Shown piece by piece: positions 17,498 to 25,208 of a stretch of 64,000 bases of DNA. Below the pieces are notes generated by a model. That model searched no databases. It saw only the letters and a list, made by a program, of their open reading frames with translations, and was not told the DNA's origin. Positions within the stretch are counted from its first letter, which is position 1; each line of letters starts with the position of its first letter. The position numbers and the translations under genes are program-made. The stretch spans positions 1 through 64,000 of the forward strand of contig NZ_JAHESC010000025.1 of assembly GCF_018598185.1 (NCBI RefSeq), written 5' to 3'. The DNA comes from Dawidia soli (GTDB taxonomy: Bacteria > Bacteroidota > Bacteroidia > Cytophagales > Cyclobacteriaceae).

Positions 17498-18622
17498 TTA
17501 TCGCTTCACAAATTCGTGATAAACACGCTCCAACCCAGCCACCATGGTTTCCAGGCTGAACGATTCTTCAATGCGTTTGCGCCCTTGTTCGGCCAGGCGT
17601 TTCCGCTGCTGTCCGTCCTTCAAAAGCGTCTGTGCAAAACTAACCAATTTCATAGGTTCGTCTACACCACAGAGCAGCCCGTCCTTCTCATGCCGGATCA
17701 CTTCTTTGATCCCGCCGGCATCGGTGGATACAATGGCACATCCCGACGCCATGGCTTCCAGGAGTGCAATCGGCAAGCCTTCAAAAATTGAGCTCATCAT
17801 GTACAGGTCGAACGCCGCCAGGTAAGGACGGACTTCTGTCTGTACCCCCACAAAGTGTGCATTCTTCTCAAGTCCCAGCTGCCGCCACTTTTCCTCCAGT
17901 TGCGGTCGCAGCGGCCCGTCGCCCACCAGTATAAAGTGCGCACGCGGCTCCTCTTTCAATACCCTGGCGGCTACCTCGAGCCACACATCCAGGCGCTTTT
18001 GAAACCGGAACACGGCAATTGTACCAATGACCGGTGCATCTGCCGGTATGCCAAACTGCGCACGCACTTCTGTACCACCCGCTGCATGGGGCGTAAAGCG
18101 TTCGGTATTGACGCCGTTTAAAATAGTTTCCAGCGGTGCCTTCAGGTTCGGCTTGTGCTTGCGAATCGATTCCTCTACATCCGCTGAAACGGCAATGACC
18201 CGTCCCAGCAGATTCATGGTGGCCAGGTTCATGACGCGTGTCGCCAAGTGGTATCGCTCCTGCTTGTTGTGCTCGGTGTACATGACGGGTATCCCAGTCA
18301 TTTTACCGGCCAGCCGCGCCACGACACCCGCCCACGGAAGGTGTGCGTGTACCAATTCGATCTTATGCTGTCGGATGTAGCGGGCCAGTGCACGGGCCTT
18401 CAGCAAGAGCTGTATGTTGTTTTTAGCAGGCAGGCACGTTACCTTACCGCCGTTCTCTTCGATAGCGCCGACCATGGCCGTCTTCCAGGGAAGAAAGAAG
18501 ATATAGTGAAAATCAAATGCCTCGCGGTCATGCAGGCGCAGCGTCTCCGGCAGGAGCATTTCGGCTCCTCCCCGGCCCAGCGATTTGATCACATGCAGAA
18601 CCCGTATCTTTTCCTTTTTCAT
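17498..18622 (-). CDS. Glycosyltransferase family 4
   Basis: The product is 374 residues from ATG 18622 (MKKEKIRVLHVIKSLGRGGAE); a longer frame to 18679 would overlap the upstream gene. The Gly-rich loop LGRGGAEMLL opens the acceptor domain. VHAHLPWAGVVARL and VMYTEHN follow, then the donor domain with IAVFRFQKRLDVWLEVA and the EX7E region SSIFEGLPIALLEAMASG. It is the last of three consecutive GT4 genes separated by 4 bases or overlapping, which fits stepwise chain assembly. Confidence 0.92.
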   Translation of the reverse strand: MKKEKIRVLHVIKSLGRGGAEMLLPETLRLHDREAFDFHYIFFLPWKTAMVGAIEENGGKVTCLPAKNNIQLLLKARALARYIRQHKIELVHAHLPWAGVVARLAGKMTGIPVMYTEHNKQERYHLATRVMNLATMNLLGRVIAVSADVEESIRKHKPNLKAPLETILNGVNTERFTPHAAGGTEVRAQFGIPADAPVIGTIAVFRFQKRLDVWLEVAARVLKEEPRAHFILVGDGPLRPQLEEKWRQLGLEKNAHFVGVQTEVRPYLAAFDLYMMSSIFEGLPIALLEAMASGCAIVSTDAGGIKEVIRHEKDGLLCGVDEPMKLVSFAQTLLKDGQQRKRLAEQGRKRIEESFSLETMVAGLERVYHEFVKR

Positions 18623-18626
18623 ATGC

Positions 18627-19733
18627 TCAGGATATTCGTTGACATACGGCCGTATATACCTGGACGAACCGTTCGGCAATGTGTTCGTTCATGAAATCAC
18701 GCGTTACCCGTTGGTACGCTTCCTCCCGGATGGCCGCGGTATGGCGCGCATCGCGCAGGGCCTGTTTTACTGCGGCAATAAAACCAGCTTCGTCGTTTTT
18801 CCCGATGAGCCAGCCGGTATGCCCCGTCTGAACAACCTCGCCGATTCCGCCGACATTATAGGCAATGACCGGTACACGGTTATAAAACGCTTCCAGGATC
18901 GTACCCGGCAGCCCCTCGATCAGACTGGGCATTACAAACGCGTCTGCATGCGCAAGAATGGCCGGTACATCACTTCTGTATCCAAGCAATAGTACATGTC
19001 CCGCCAGGTCCATCTGGCGGATGCATTCCTCCAACCTGGGCCTCAGCTTGCCGTCGCCGAGGACGACCACCCGCACGTTCTCTCCCTGCTTGCGTAACAC
19101 CTGGGCAATGCGCAGTAAACCTTCGTGGTTTTTTTCCGGGACCAGGCTGGCAATGTTTACCAGCACGCGTGCCTCACCGTTGAATATGTGCATCAGATTC
19201 GCGGGCGGGGCCGACGGTATATCCACACGTTCAATACCGATGGGAATCATGGTCGTTTTCCGTTCCGGAATACCGTATAGCTTCATAAAATCCTGACGGC
19301 AGATTTCACTGACGGAAATAATGTGCGTCGCCCGGCGCGCCAGGAATCGGTTGAAAACAAGTTTGGGATAGCTATTGATAAAATCGCTCGCTTTGTTTGC
19401 ATTGCGATAGACCAGTGGCGCCTTCCACCCCGTGAGCAGTTTGCTCAACACCGCAAACTTCAGCGTGTCCGAAGCATTTGCCTGGACCACGTCGGGCTTT
19501 ACTTCCTTAATATAGGCCGCGAGCTTACGCCAGCCTGCGACGTCGACAAATCGTTTGGTCAGCGATCCGTTCAGGCAATATACCTCGCCTTCGAACGGCA
19601 GCGTCGCCGTGCCCGGCACGAGGCTTACCACAAAAACCGTGTGCCCTGCCCGCTGCAAATGGTTTCCCAGTTGACTGGCAAACATTTCGGCTCCGCGCAA
19701 CTGCGCTTTCTGTATCAATAACAAAATCCTCAT
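18627..19733 (-). CDS. Glycosyltransferase family 4
   Basis: The product is 368 residues. The opening MRILLLIQKAQLRGAEMFASQ carries the GT4 acceptor-side loop. PDVVQANASDTLKFAVL and HIISVSEICRQDFMKLYGI follow, and the donor site has VNIASLVPEKNHEGLLRIA and MPSLIEGLPGTILEAFYN (EX7E). It overlaps the next upstream gene by 4 bases (19730-19733). Specificity is unknown. Confidence 0.92.
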   Translation of the reverse strand: MRILLLIQKAQLRGAEMFASQLGNHLQRAGHTVFVVSLVPGTATLPFEGEVYCLNGSLTKRFVDVAGWRKLAAYIKEVKPDVVQANASDTLKFAVLSKLLTGWKAPLVYRNANKASDFINSYPKLVFNRFLARRATHIISVSEICRQDFMKLYGIPERKTTMIPIGIERVDIPSAPPANLMHIFNGEARVLVNIASLVPEKNHEGLLRIAQVLRKQGENVRVVVLGDGKLRPRLEECIRQMDLAGHVLLLGYRSDVPAILAHADAFVMPSLIEGLPGTILEAFYNRVPVIAYNVGGIGEVVQTGHTGWLIGKNDEAGFIAAVKQALRDARHTAAIREEAYQRVTRDFMNEHIAERFVQVYTAVCQRIS

Positions 19734-20839
19734 ACGGCTTTCAGGATTTCCTCCGCGCGTTTATCCCAGGTGAAATGTTCTTCAAAATCGTGTAACGCCC
19801 GCGCGGCCAGCGTAGTGCGCAAGACGCTATTGCCGGCAAGTTCACCTACCGCGGTCACCCAGTCCTCCAAGACCTCCGGGGGGCACATGCGTGCGTTGAC
19901 ACCGTCCTGCAAAATTTCCCGAATGACGGGCAGGTCGGACGTAATAATCGGTTTCCCCGCCGACATATATTCGAATATCTTCAGGGGCGACATCCAAAGG
20001 GCCAGGTTGTTGGCGCCTTTCTTTCCGCTCACGATCACGGTACGGGTGTAGGGCGCGATTAATATATCAAATGATGCGATATACGCCGGCAGCTCCTGCT
20101 GGGACTTGAATCCATGAAAGATCACATTTGACGAACTCCTCGCTGAGAGCTGTTGGATCTGTGCCGTACTACCGCCCACCACGTGAAATTGCACTTCCGG
20201 GCAAGCCTTGGCCAGGGGCACGAGCGTCTCCATGCCCTTTCCGGGATACAGGCTTCCCACATAGCCGACCTTTACCGAACTACCGCTCAGCGCGGGTGTG
20301 GCCGCAGCAGGAAACGGATCTGCCCCATCATGGGCCACGACAATATCTTCTTCTTTATGACCAAACTCTTTTTTGTAATACTGCCGCAAGGCATCCGATA
20401 TCACCACCAGCTTCTGCAACTTGGGGTGGAAGATGATATAGCGGAACATACGTTTTAATCGCCCACCCTTTCCCTCGAACGGTTCGTGGACTTCGAAGAC
20501 CACCCGTTTGTTGTACAGCAGCAACAGGAACGCCGCCGTGATCGAACGGGTGTACAGCAAATCGGCTGACATTGTCATTCCTTTAAACGCCAGCGACAGG
20601 TTATAAAACATCCCTGAACCGCGAAACGCCTTGCGCGGATAGATCTTGATATCGAAATTATTCTCCACCGCGTAAAAGGCGTGTATGTCGCGCACGTCAT
20701 GCCGGCAGGCCGTCGTGTTTTTCGCTAGCAGTGTAACCTGGTGCCCCTGGCGGGCAAAGGCCTGACACATCTTCATCACGTGTACGCTGTTAGGGCTAGA
20801 CGACGGTATGGCGGAATCGGATATATAAATAATCTTCAT
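19730..20839 (-). CDS. Glycosyltransferase family 4
   Basis: The product is 369 residues. The start MKIIYISDSAIPSSSPNSVHVM with DSAIPSSSPNSVH is seen in GT4 enzymes of the WsaF/FemA-like polysaccharide loci. The donor domain has VGYVGSLYPGKGMETLVPLA and the region YMSAGKPIITSDLPVIREIL. The EX7E motif is atypical (FEYMSAGKP), as in many GT4 members. It lies 6 bases after the GT29-like gene, so the two probably act on the same chain. Confidence 0.9.
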   Translation of the reverse strand: MKIIYISDSAIPSSSPNSVHVMKMCQAFARQGHQVTLLAKNTTACRHDVRDIHAFYAVENNFDIKIYPRKAFRGSGMFYNLSLAFKGMTMSADLLYTRSITAAFLLLLYNKRVVFEVHEPFEGKGGRLKRMFRYIIFHPKLQKLVVISDALRQYYKKEFGHKEEDIVVAHDGADPFPAAATPALSGSSVKVGYVGSLYPGKGMETLVPLAKACPEVQFHVVGGSTAQIQQLSARSSSNVIFHGFKSQQELPAYIASFDILIAPYTRTVIVSGKKGANNLALWMSPLKIFEYMSAGKPIITSDLPVIREILQDGVNARMCPPEVLEDWVTAVGELAGNSVLRTTLAARALHDFEEHFTWDKRAEEILKAV

Positions 20840-20845
20840 AACGGC

Positions 20846-21577
20846 TTATTGGGTAGACATTATCGCGCGCAACTCGGCATCCATCCTCACATCTTTGCCG
20901 GCATGCCGCGCGAGGCGTTTCTTAAATTCCTCATACTCCTTGTCGGGGTTGTGCAACCCCACGCTTATCATAAAATCGCGTGCTTGTTGCGCCTGCTGCA
21001 TGTCGTCGCGATAGCCGTCGCCATAAGCAGTCTTAAAGAACGTAAAGCCCGTGATGTACAATTCTGAAAAGTCCGACTCCAATAACGCGCACAGCGCCGA
21101 GTAACCGGTCGTGGGCCGGTATTGCCCCAGGGAACGGCCGATATCCTTGTAGAGCTTGCGCGACAGCACGTAGGTACGTTGTGGCATTAGGTATTTTTTA
21201 TAGAAGTTAAAGCTGTTGCGCAGCCCCGTCCATTCATAACGCGGATTGATCACGGCCTGAATACCCTGGCGGCTGTACATATCAAAATCCAGCTTGCCTC
21301 CGCCGCTGTGCATGTTTTCCAGAAAACAATGAAAAAGCACATCGGTGCGTTCGCCGATGTCGGCTGCATGTTTGCCGGCATCTACCGTCAGCGCCGACTT
21401 GTTTACGCGCACCACGATGTCGAACCCGTCGATGTAGGCGCCGTTGCCAGTCTTAAAAGCCGAGCTGGCCGGTCCGACGATGGCGATGCGCTTTCCGCGA
21501 AATCGATCCTGGGGGAATACCTTGATATGGGTAATCGCCAGCATCAGGCCCCTGACCACATTCAGTAGTTTTTTCAT
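20846..21577 (-). CDS. GT29-like sialyltransferase homologue
   Basis: A 243-residue protein that shows the animal/plant-type sialyl motifs. A motif L-like stretch is at residues 31-60: IAIVGPASSAF, then YIDGFDIVVRVNKS. A motif S-like stretch is at about 155-165 (PTTGYSALCALL) followed by YITGFTFF. A perfect HX4E (motif VS) is at His209-Glu214 in HNPDKE. GT29 enzymes move sialic acid or a related nonulosonate from the CMP-sugar to an acceptor. The operon encodes CMP-sugar synthesis (33 and 24.5 kb), which fits. There is no membrane anchor apart from a mildly hydrophobic start, so it should act in the cytosol. Most known bacterial sialyltransferases belong to other families. Confidence 0.8.
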   Translation of the reverse strand: MKKLLNVVRGLMLAITHIKVFPQDRFRGKRIAIVGPASSAFKTGNGAYIDGFDIVVRVNKSALTVDAGKHAADIGERTDVLFHCFLENMHSGGGKLDFDMYSRQGIQAVINPRYEWTGLRNSFNFYKKYLMPQRTYVLSRKLYKDIGRSLGQYRPTTGYSALCALLESDFSELYITGFTFFKTAYGDGYRDDMQQAQQARDFMISVGLHNPDKEYEEFKKRLARHAGKDVRMDAELRAIMSTQ

Positions 21578-21598
21578 GGCAATGGCTTTGCGTGCAGG

Positions 21599-22450
21599 TT
21601 AATATGGGTATTGTTTAGCAAAATGATCCAGAAAAACCGCCGACCCTTTTTTATTCAGATGGTCCTGGTCTACATACCACTGGGGGTTTGCCAACGGCGC
21701 TGTGAAGTCCTGCACGTGCAGGTTGTTTGCCGCCGCCAGCGAATCGATCACCTTTGTCAGGTATATGCTGGCCGGACGCAGCTGTATGAGCGAATCGTAG
21801 TACGGATGTACCGGGTACCGTACGGGAATGATCGTATATCCGTTGTTCCGCGCCAGATCGATCAGCTCCTGGTATTCGCGCAGCAATGTACGGCTCACGG
21901 CGGCGTCGGGGAACTGCGCTGCGGCACGCGAGCGGGCATGGGGTCGGGTAAATTTGTCGCGCTCGGGATCGTCCGCTTTCTTCCCGAACATCAGGAAGAA
22001 GCGTTTGGTGTCAAAGGCTGTATTCTGATCGAAGAACAACGGCAGCCAGTACACCAGGTGCTTGTTCAGGTACGGATTGTTAATGATGCGGTTGGCAGCA
22101 TTGTTCTGCTTTGTTTCGCGGTATGCCGACAACAGGTGAGGCTCGAAAGGAAGGACCACGGCCTTTTCGCCCTTCCATTGATTTCGTGCCGCCGCGTACT
22201 CGAACTTCATCCGCATGTCGCTTACATTATCCGATCCGGTGGCAAAATTATATCGCTTGGGATCTGTATTGGCGGCCCATGACCGGTTGGAATGAGAGTC
22301 ACCCAGGATCAGGAGCCGAAACTCTTCGGGACATTCCAGGTACTTTTCTTCATATGACCGTAAATTACCGCCGATCACAAAAATATATACCAGGTTGACC
22401 AGTAGCAGGATACCCAGGCAAAGCAAGAGGTGACGCAGAAATTTGTTCAT
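21599..22450 (-). CDS. Membrane-anchored SGNH-like protein, partner of MBOAT (module 1)
   Basis: A 283-residue protein with an N-terminal membrane anchor (LLLCLGILLLVNLVYIFVI, about residues 8-27) and a periplasmic domain. The SGNH nucleophile motif is GDSHS at 50-54 (Ser52), and the C-terminal DxxH motif is Asp261-Gln-Asp-His264 in YVDQDHLNKKG. Such proteins work with an MBOAT acyltransferase, as AlgJ/AlgX or DltD do, to place acetyl groups on exported sugar chains. It follows the MBOAT gene by 3 bases. Confidence 0.82.
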   Translation of the reverse strand: MNKFLRHLLLCLGILLLVNLVYIFVIGGNLRSYEEKYLECPEEFRLLILGDSHSNRSWAANTDPKRYNFATGSDNVSDMRMKFEYAAARNQWKGEKAVVLPFEPHLLSAYRETKQNNAANRIINNPYLNKHLVYWLPLFFDQNTAFDTKRFFLMFGKKADDPERDKFTRPHARSRAAAQFPDAAVSRTLLREYQELIDLARNNGYTIIPVRYPVHPYYDSLIQLRPASIYLTKVIDSLAAANNLHVQDFTAPLANPQWYVDQDHLNKKGSAVFLDHFAKQYPY

Positions 22451-22453
22451 GTC

Positions 22454-23875
22454 CTAAAACTGAAAATAAATGAATTCGATATTGTTTTCGCTGCCTTTAC
22501 CAAAGAGTAGCAGCACGATCGTCATCACCAGCACATACGGTATGGCCGGAACGAGCGCATGTGGTTTCCGTTCGTCGTGCCGCGACAGCCAGTCGAGGAC
22601 CAGTAACAGGGCAACCAGCAGCAATGAATCGGCATACTTCGGCATGGTCAGCAAATGGTGCCCAATGCCCTGTATATAGTGGAACGCATCGTGTACGGTA
22701 TCGGCCCGGAAGAAGATCCAGCCTATTGTTACCAGCACGAAGGTGAGCAACATCTGGAATGTCTCGCGCACGGAAGGCAGCCAGCGGCTGGCAGCAACGA
22801 TCTCGCCCGTGTGCTTGCGGTTGGTGTTGACCATAAACAAGGGCACGTACAACAACGCGTGGTAACCGCCCCAAAGGATATAGGTCCACTTGGCACCGTG
22901 CCAGAACCCGCTTAGCAAAAAGATTATAAAGATGTTGCGCAATGCCCGGCCCTTGCCTCCTGCCGAGCCGCCGAGCGGGATGTATACATAGTCACGGAAC
23001 CACGACGATAGCGAGATGTGCCAACGGCGCCAGAACTCGGCAATATCCCGCGAGAAATACGGAAACTTAAAGTTTGTGAGCAATTCAAAGCCGAGCAGCT
23101 TGGCCGTGCCCAGGGCAATGTCGGTATAGCCGCTGAAGTCGCCATAGATCTGGAAGGCAAAAAACACGGCGCCCAGCACCAGCGTAGACCCCGACTCATC
23201 GGCGTAGCTGCTGAAGATGGAATTAACCACCACGGCCAAATTATCAGCGATCACCACCTTCTTAAAAAGGCCCCATACGATCAGGCGCAAGCCGTCCATG
23301 CCCTGCTCATAACGAAATACCCGGGGCTGTGCCACCTGCGGCAACAAGTGATTGGCCCGCTCGATCGGCCCCGCTACCAGTAACGGGAAAAAGCAAACAA
23401 AAACCGCATAGTCAATGAAATTCTTAATTGGCGTAACCTTGCCGTTGTAGATGTCCAGCACGTATGACATGCCGTGGAAGGTATAAAACGAGATGCCTAC
23501 AGGCAACAGGATGTTGAGCACATAGGGATGCGTTTCCAGACCGAACCCTGCCATGAAATCCTGGAAGGCTTCCGCAAAAAAGTTATAGTATTTAAAAAAG
23601 GCCAGAATGCCCAGGTTGTTGACAATGCTCAGCCACAGGTAGATCTTCTTGCGCGCCTGCGTGGCCGATTGGTGAATGATCAGACCGAAGAAATAGTCGA
23701 TCAGTGTAGACAGCATCAGCAAAAAGACAAATCGCCAATCCCACCAGCCGTAGAACAGATAGCTGGCCAGGAGAATGAGCACGTTTTGCGCACGCATGCT
23801 GCGGCCCACGACGAACCAATACAAAAAGAAGAAGATGACAAAGAAAAGCAGGAAGACGACAGAATTGAAAAGCAT
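22454..23875 (-). CDS. MBOAT family O-acyltransferase (AlgI-like), module 1
   Basis: A 473-residue polytopic protein of the PatA/AlgI/DltB type. Conserved stretches are MLFNSVVFLLFF, FYGWWDWRFVFLLMLSTLIDY (44 on), FFKYYNFF, LPVGISFYTFHGMSY, AGPIERANHLLPQ, IYGDFSGYTDIALG and FWRRWHISLSSWFRDYVYIP. The catalytic histidine is His326 in LSGFWHGAKW. The family passes an acyl group from acyl-CoA across the membrane to a periplasmic acceptor. A second MBOAT gene of the same length (38628-40049) is clearly paralogous. Confidence 0.94.
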   Translation of the reverse strand: MLFNSVVFLLFFVIFFFLYWFVVGRSMRAQNVLILLASYLFYGWWDWRFVFLLMLSTLIDYFFGLIIHQSATQARKKIYLWLSIVNNLGILAFFKYYNFFAEAFQDFMAGFGLETHPYVLNILLPVGISFYTFHGMSYVLDIYNGKVTPIKNFIDYAVFVCFFPLLVAGPIERANHLLPQVAQPRVFRYEQGMDGLRLIVWGLFKKVVIADNLAVVVNSIFSSYADESGSTLVLGAVFFAFQIYGDFSGYTDIALGTAKLLGFELLTNFKFPYFSRDIAEFWRRWHISLSSWFRDYVYIPLGGSAGGKGRALRNIFIIFLLSGFWHGAKWTYILWGGYHALLYVPLFMVNTNRKHTGEIVAASRWLPSVRETFQMLLTFVLVTIGWIFFRADTVHDAFHYIQGIGHHLLTMPKYADSLLLVALLLVLDWLSRHDERKPHALVPAIPYVLVMTIVLLLFGKGSENNIEFIYFQF

Positions 23876-23890
23876 CAGCGCGGCGGTAGG

Positions 23891-24523
23891 TTAAGGGATG
23901 GTTGAAAATGACCGGATATAGTTATACCCGTTATGATCAAACTCAGCGTTGTTGTAACCGATAAAGTCAATACCATTGGCCGTGGCCGCCTGGTAGTCGT
24001 TGATCGAGTCGCCGATCAGCACGGTTCGTTTCGGATCATACCCGTTGGCGGCCAATACCTCTCTCACCAGTTGTGTCTTGGGGGTCGGCGACCCGTGGAT
24101 CGAGACAAAGTACTGCGCGAGATCCAGGCTGAGGCAGATCATATTCAGCTCCACACCGTCAGATCCCGACACGATGTGCATCGGAACGTCGCGGTAGCGG
24201 CGGCGTACAAAATCCAGCGAGTCGTTGATCAGCAGTGTCTTGTTGATCAGCAGACGTTTCATGACCACCGAGAAGTCTGTCGCCATGCCTTGTACCTGTT
24301 CTTCTGTTACGGGTTCTTTTCGAATCTCCTCAAAGAAGTACCGGAACTTGACATATCGCGACAATCCGCCGTTGACGCGGTGGTATGCCATCAGTTCCGC
24401 TACTTGCTCCTGCGGGTAGGACGCCAGCACATGGCGGAAGCCTTCGTCGCGCACAGGCATAGAATCCATCAGCACGCCGTCGAAGTCCCACAGCAGGCAA
24501 CTATAGTTTGATAAGTTTATCAT
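23891..24523 (-). CDS. HAD family hydrolase, probable sugar-phosphate phosphatase
   Basis: A 210-residue HAD phosphatase. Motif I is WDFDGVLMDS (nucleophile Asp13, acid Asp15), motif II is HIVSGSDG, the motif III lysine is in SPTPKTQLV, and motif IV is LIGDSINDYQAA. The helical cap lies between about residues 25 and 95, as in phosphoglycolate/beta-phosphoglucomutase-like enzymes. Its start overlaps the end of the cytidylyltransferase gene by 23 bases. It could remove the phosphate of an ulosonic acid phosphate before CMP activation, as KdsC does in Kdo synthesis. That role is inferred from position. Confidence 0.85.
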   Translation of the reverse strand: MINLSNYSCLLWDFDGVLMDSMPVRDEGFRHVLASYPQEQVAELMAYHRVNGGLSRYVKFRYFFEEIRKEPVTEEQVQGMATDFSVVMKRLLINKTLLINDSLDFVRRRYRDVPMHIVSGSDGVELNMICLSLDLAQYFVSIHGSPTPKTQLVREVLAANGYDPKRTVLIGDSINDYQAATANGIDFIGYNNAEFDHNGYNYIRSFSTIP

Positions 24524-25199
24524 AGATTGCTTCGGCTATCAGAAAATCGTCTTCCCAATCAATGTCAAAGGACTTGATCTTGTCCTGCTCGTACAGGAAG
24601 GGCCTTCCTCCGACCCGGTTACGGTCGTTGCGGTATGTCTCCCGCGACGCGATGAACATGGCGTGGTTCACTTCGTATAGCACAGGCAGGTCTTGCGTCC
24701 GGGGCCAGCGGTTTGCGCCGGCATCGTAATTGAAGACATTGGCCTGTGCGTCGAGTAGAAAGTTTTGCAGGGGCATGACGCTGATCAGCGAATCATAGCC
24801 CTGCCCGAGCTTGTCGAAATAGGCGCCGATGCCTTTGTCATACTCCGCGGCCGTCACAAAGGGCGTCGTGGTGTGCCCCCAGATAATATGCGATTCGGAA
24901 ATGATCTCCGGCACGTAGGCGATCAGGTCGGTTAGTACCGTGGTGTCGAGACACAGATGATCGGGTCTGATAATAACCTGCACCTTTTCACCCGTGGGGT
25001 CTATCCGACGGGCCACGTCCATCGATTCTTCATCGTTTGTCGACAGCACGATGCGCTGCAGGGTCCTGCACTCCATTAGCTGCTGCAGCTTCACCGCCAG
25101 AATGCCTCCCTCCACACCCGCAAACGGGCGCGTATTTTTCGATTTGACGCGCTGGCTGCCTTTGCGCGTGGGCAGGAAAAAGCAAATATCTTTCTTCAT
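24501..25199 (-). CDS. Acylneuraminate/CMP-sugar cytidylyltransferase-like protein (second copy)
   Basis: The product is 232 residues from ATG 25199 (a TTG two codons earlier opens the frame). The nucleotide loop PTRKGSQRVKSKNTRPF corresponds to the ARxGSKGIPxKN motif of CMP-sialate synthetases, and RIVLSTNDEESMDVA and HTTTPFV match later conserved regions. It is only distantly similar to the other cytidylyltransferase in the operon (32834-33526), so it probably activates a different acidic sugar. It sits between the aldolase and HAD genes and overlaps the latter by 23 bases. A KdsB-like activity is possible. Confidence 0.82.
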   Translation of the reverse strand: MKKDICFFLPTRKGSQRVKSKNTRPFAGVEGGILAVKLQQLMECRTLQRIVLSTNDEESMDVARRIDPTGEKVQVIIRPDHLCLDTTVLTDLIAYVPEIISESHIIWGHTTTPFVTAAEYDKGIGAYFDKLGQGYDSLISVMPLQNFLLDAQANVFNYDAGANRWPRTQDLPVLYEVNHAMFIASRETYRNDRNRVGGRPFLYEQDKIKSFDIDWEDDFLIAEAIYDKLIKL

Positions 25200-25208
25200 C
25201 GGCAATGA

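Noticed and set aside
24501-25199. Calling this gene kdsB (CMP-Kdo synthetase)
   Set aside because: The loop PTRKGSQRVKSKN fits the acylneuraminate group better, and a genuine kdsB would normally sit with Kdo/LPS genes; specificity is left open.
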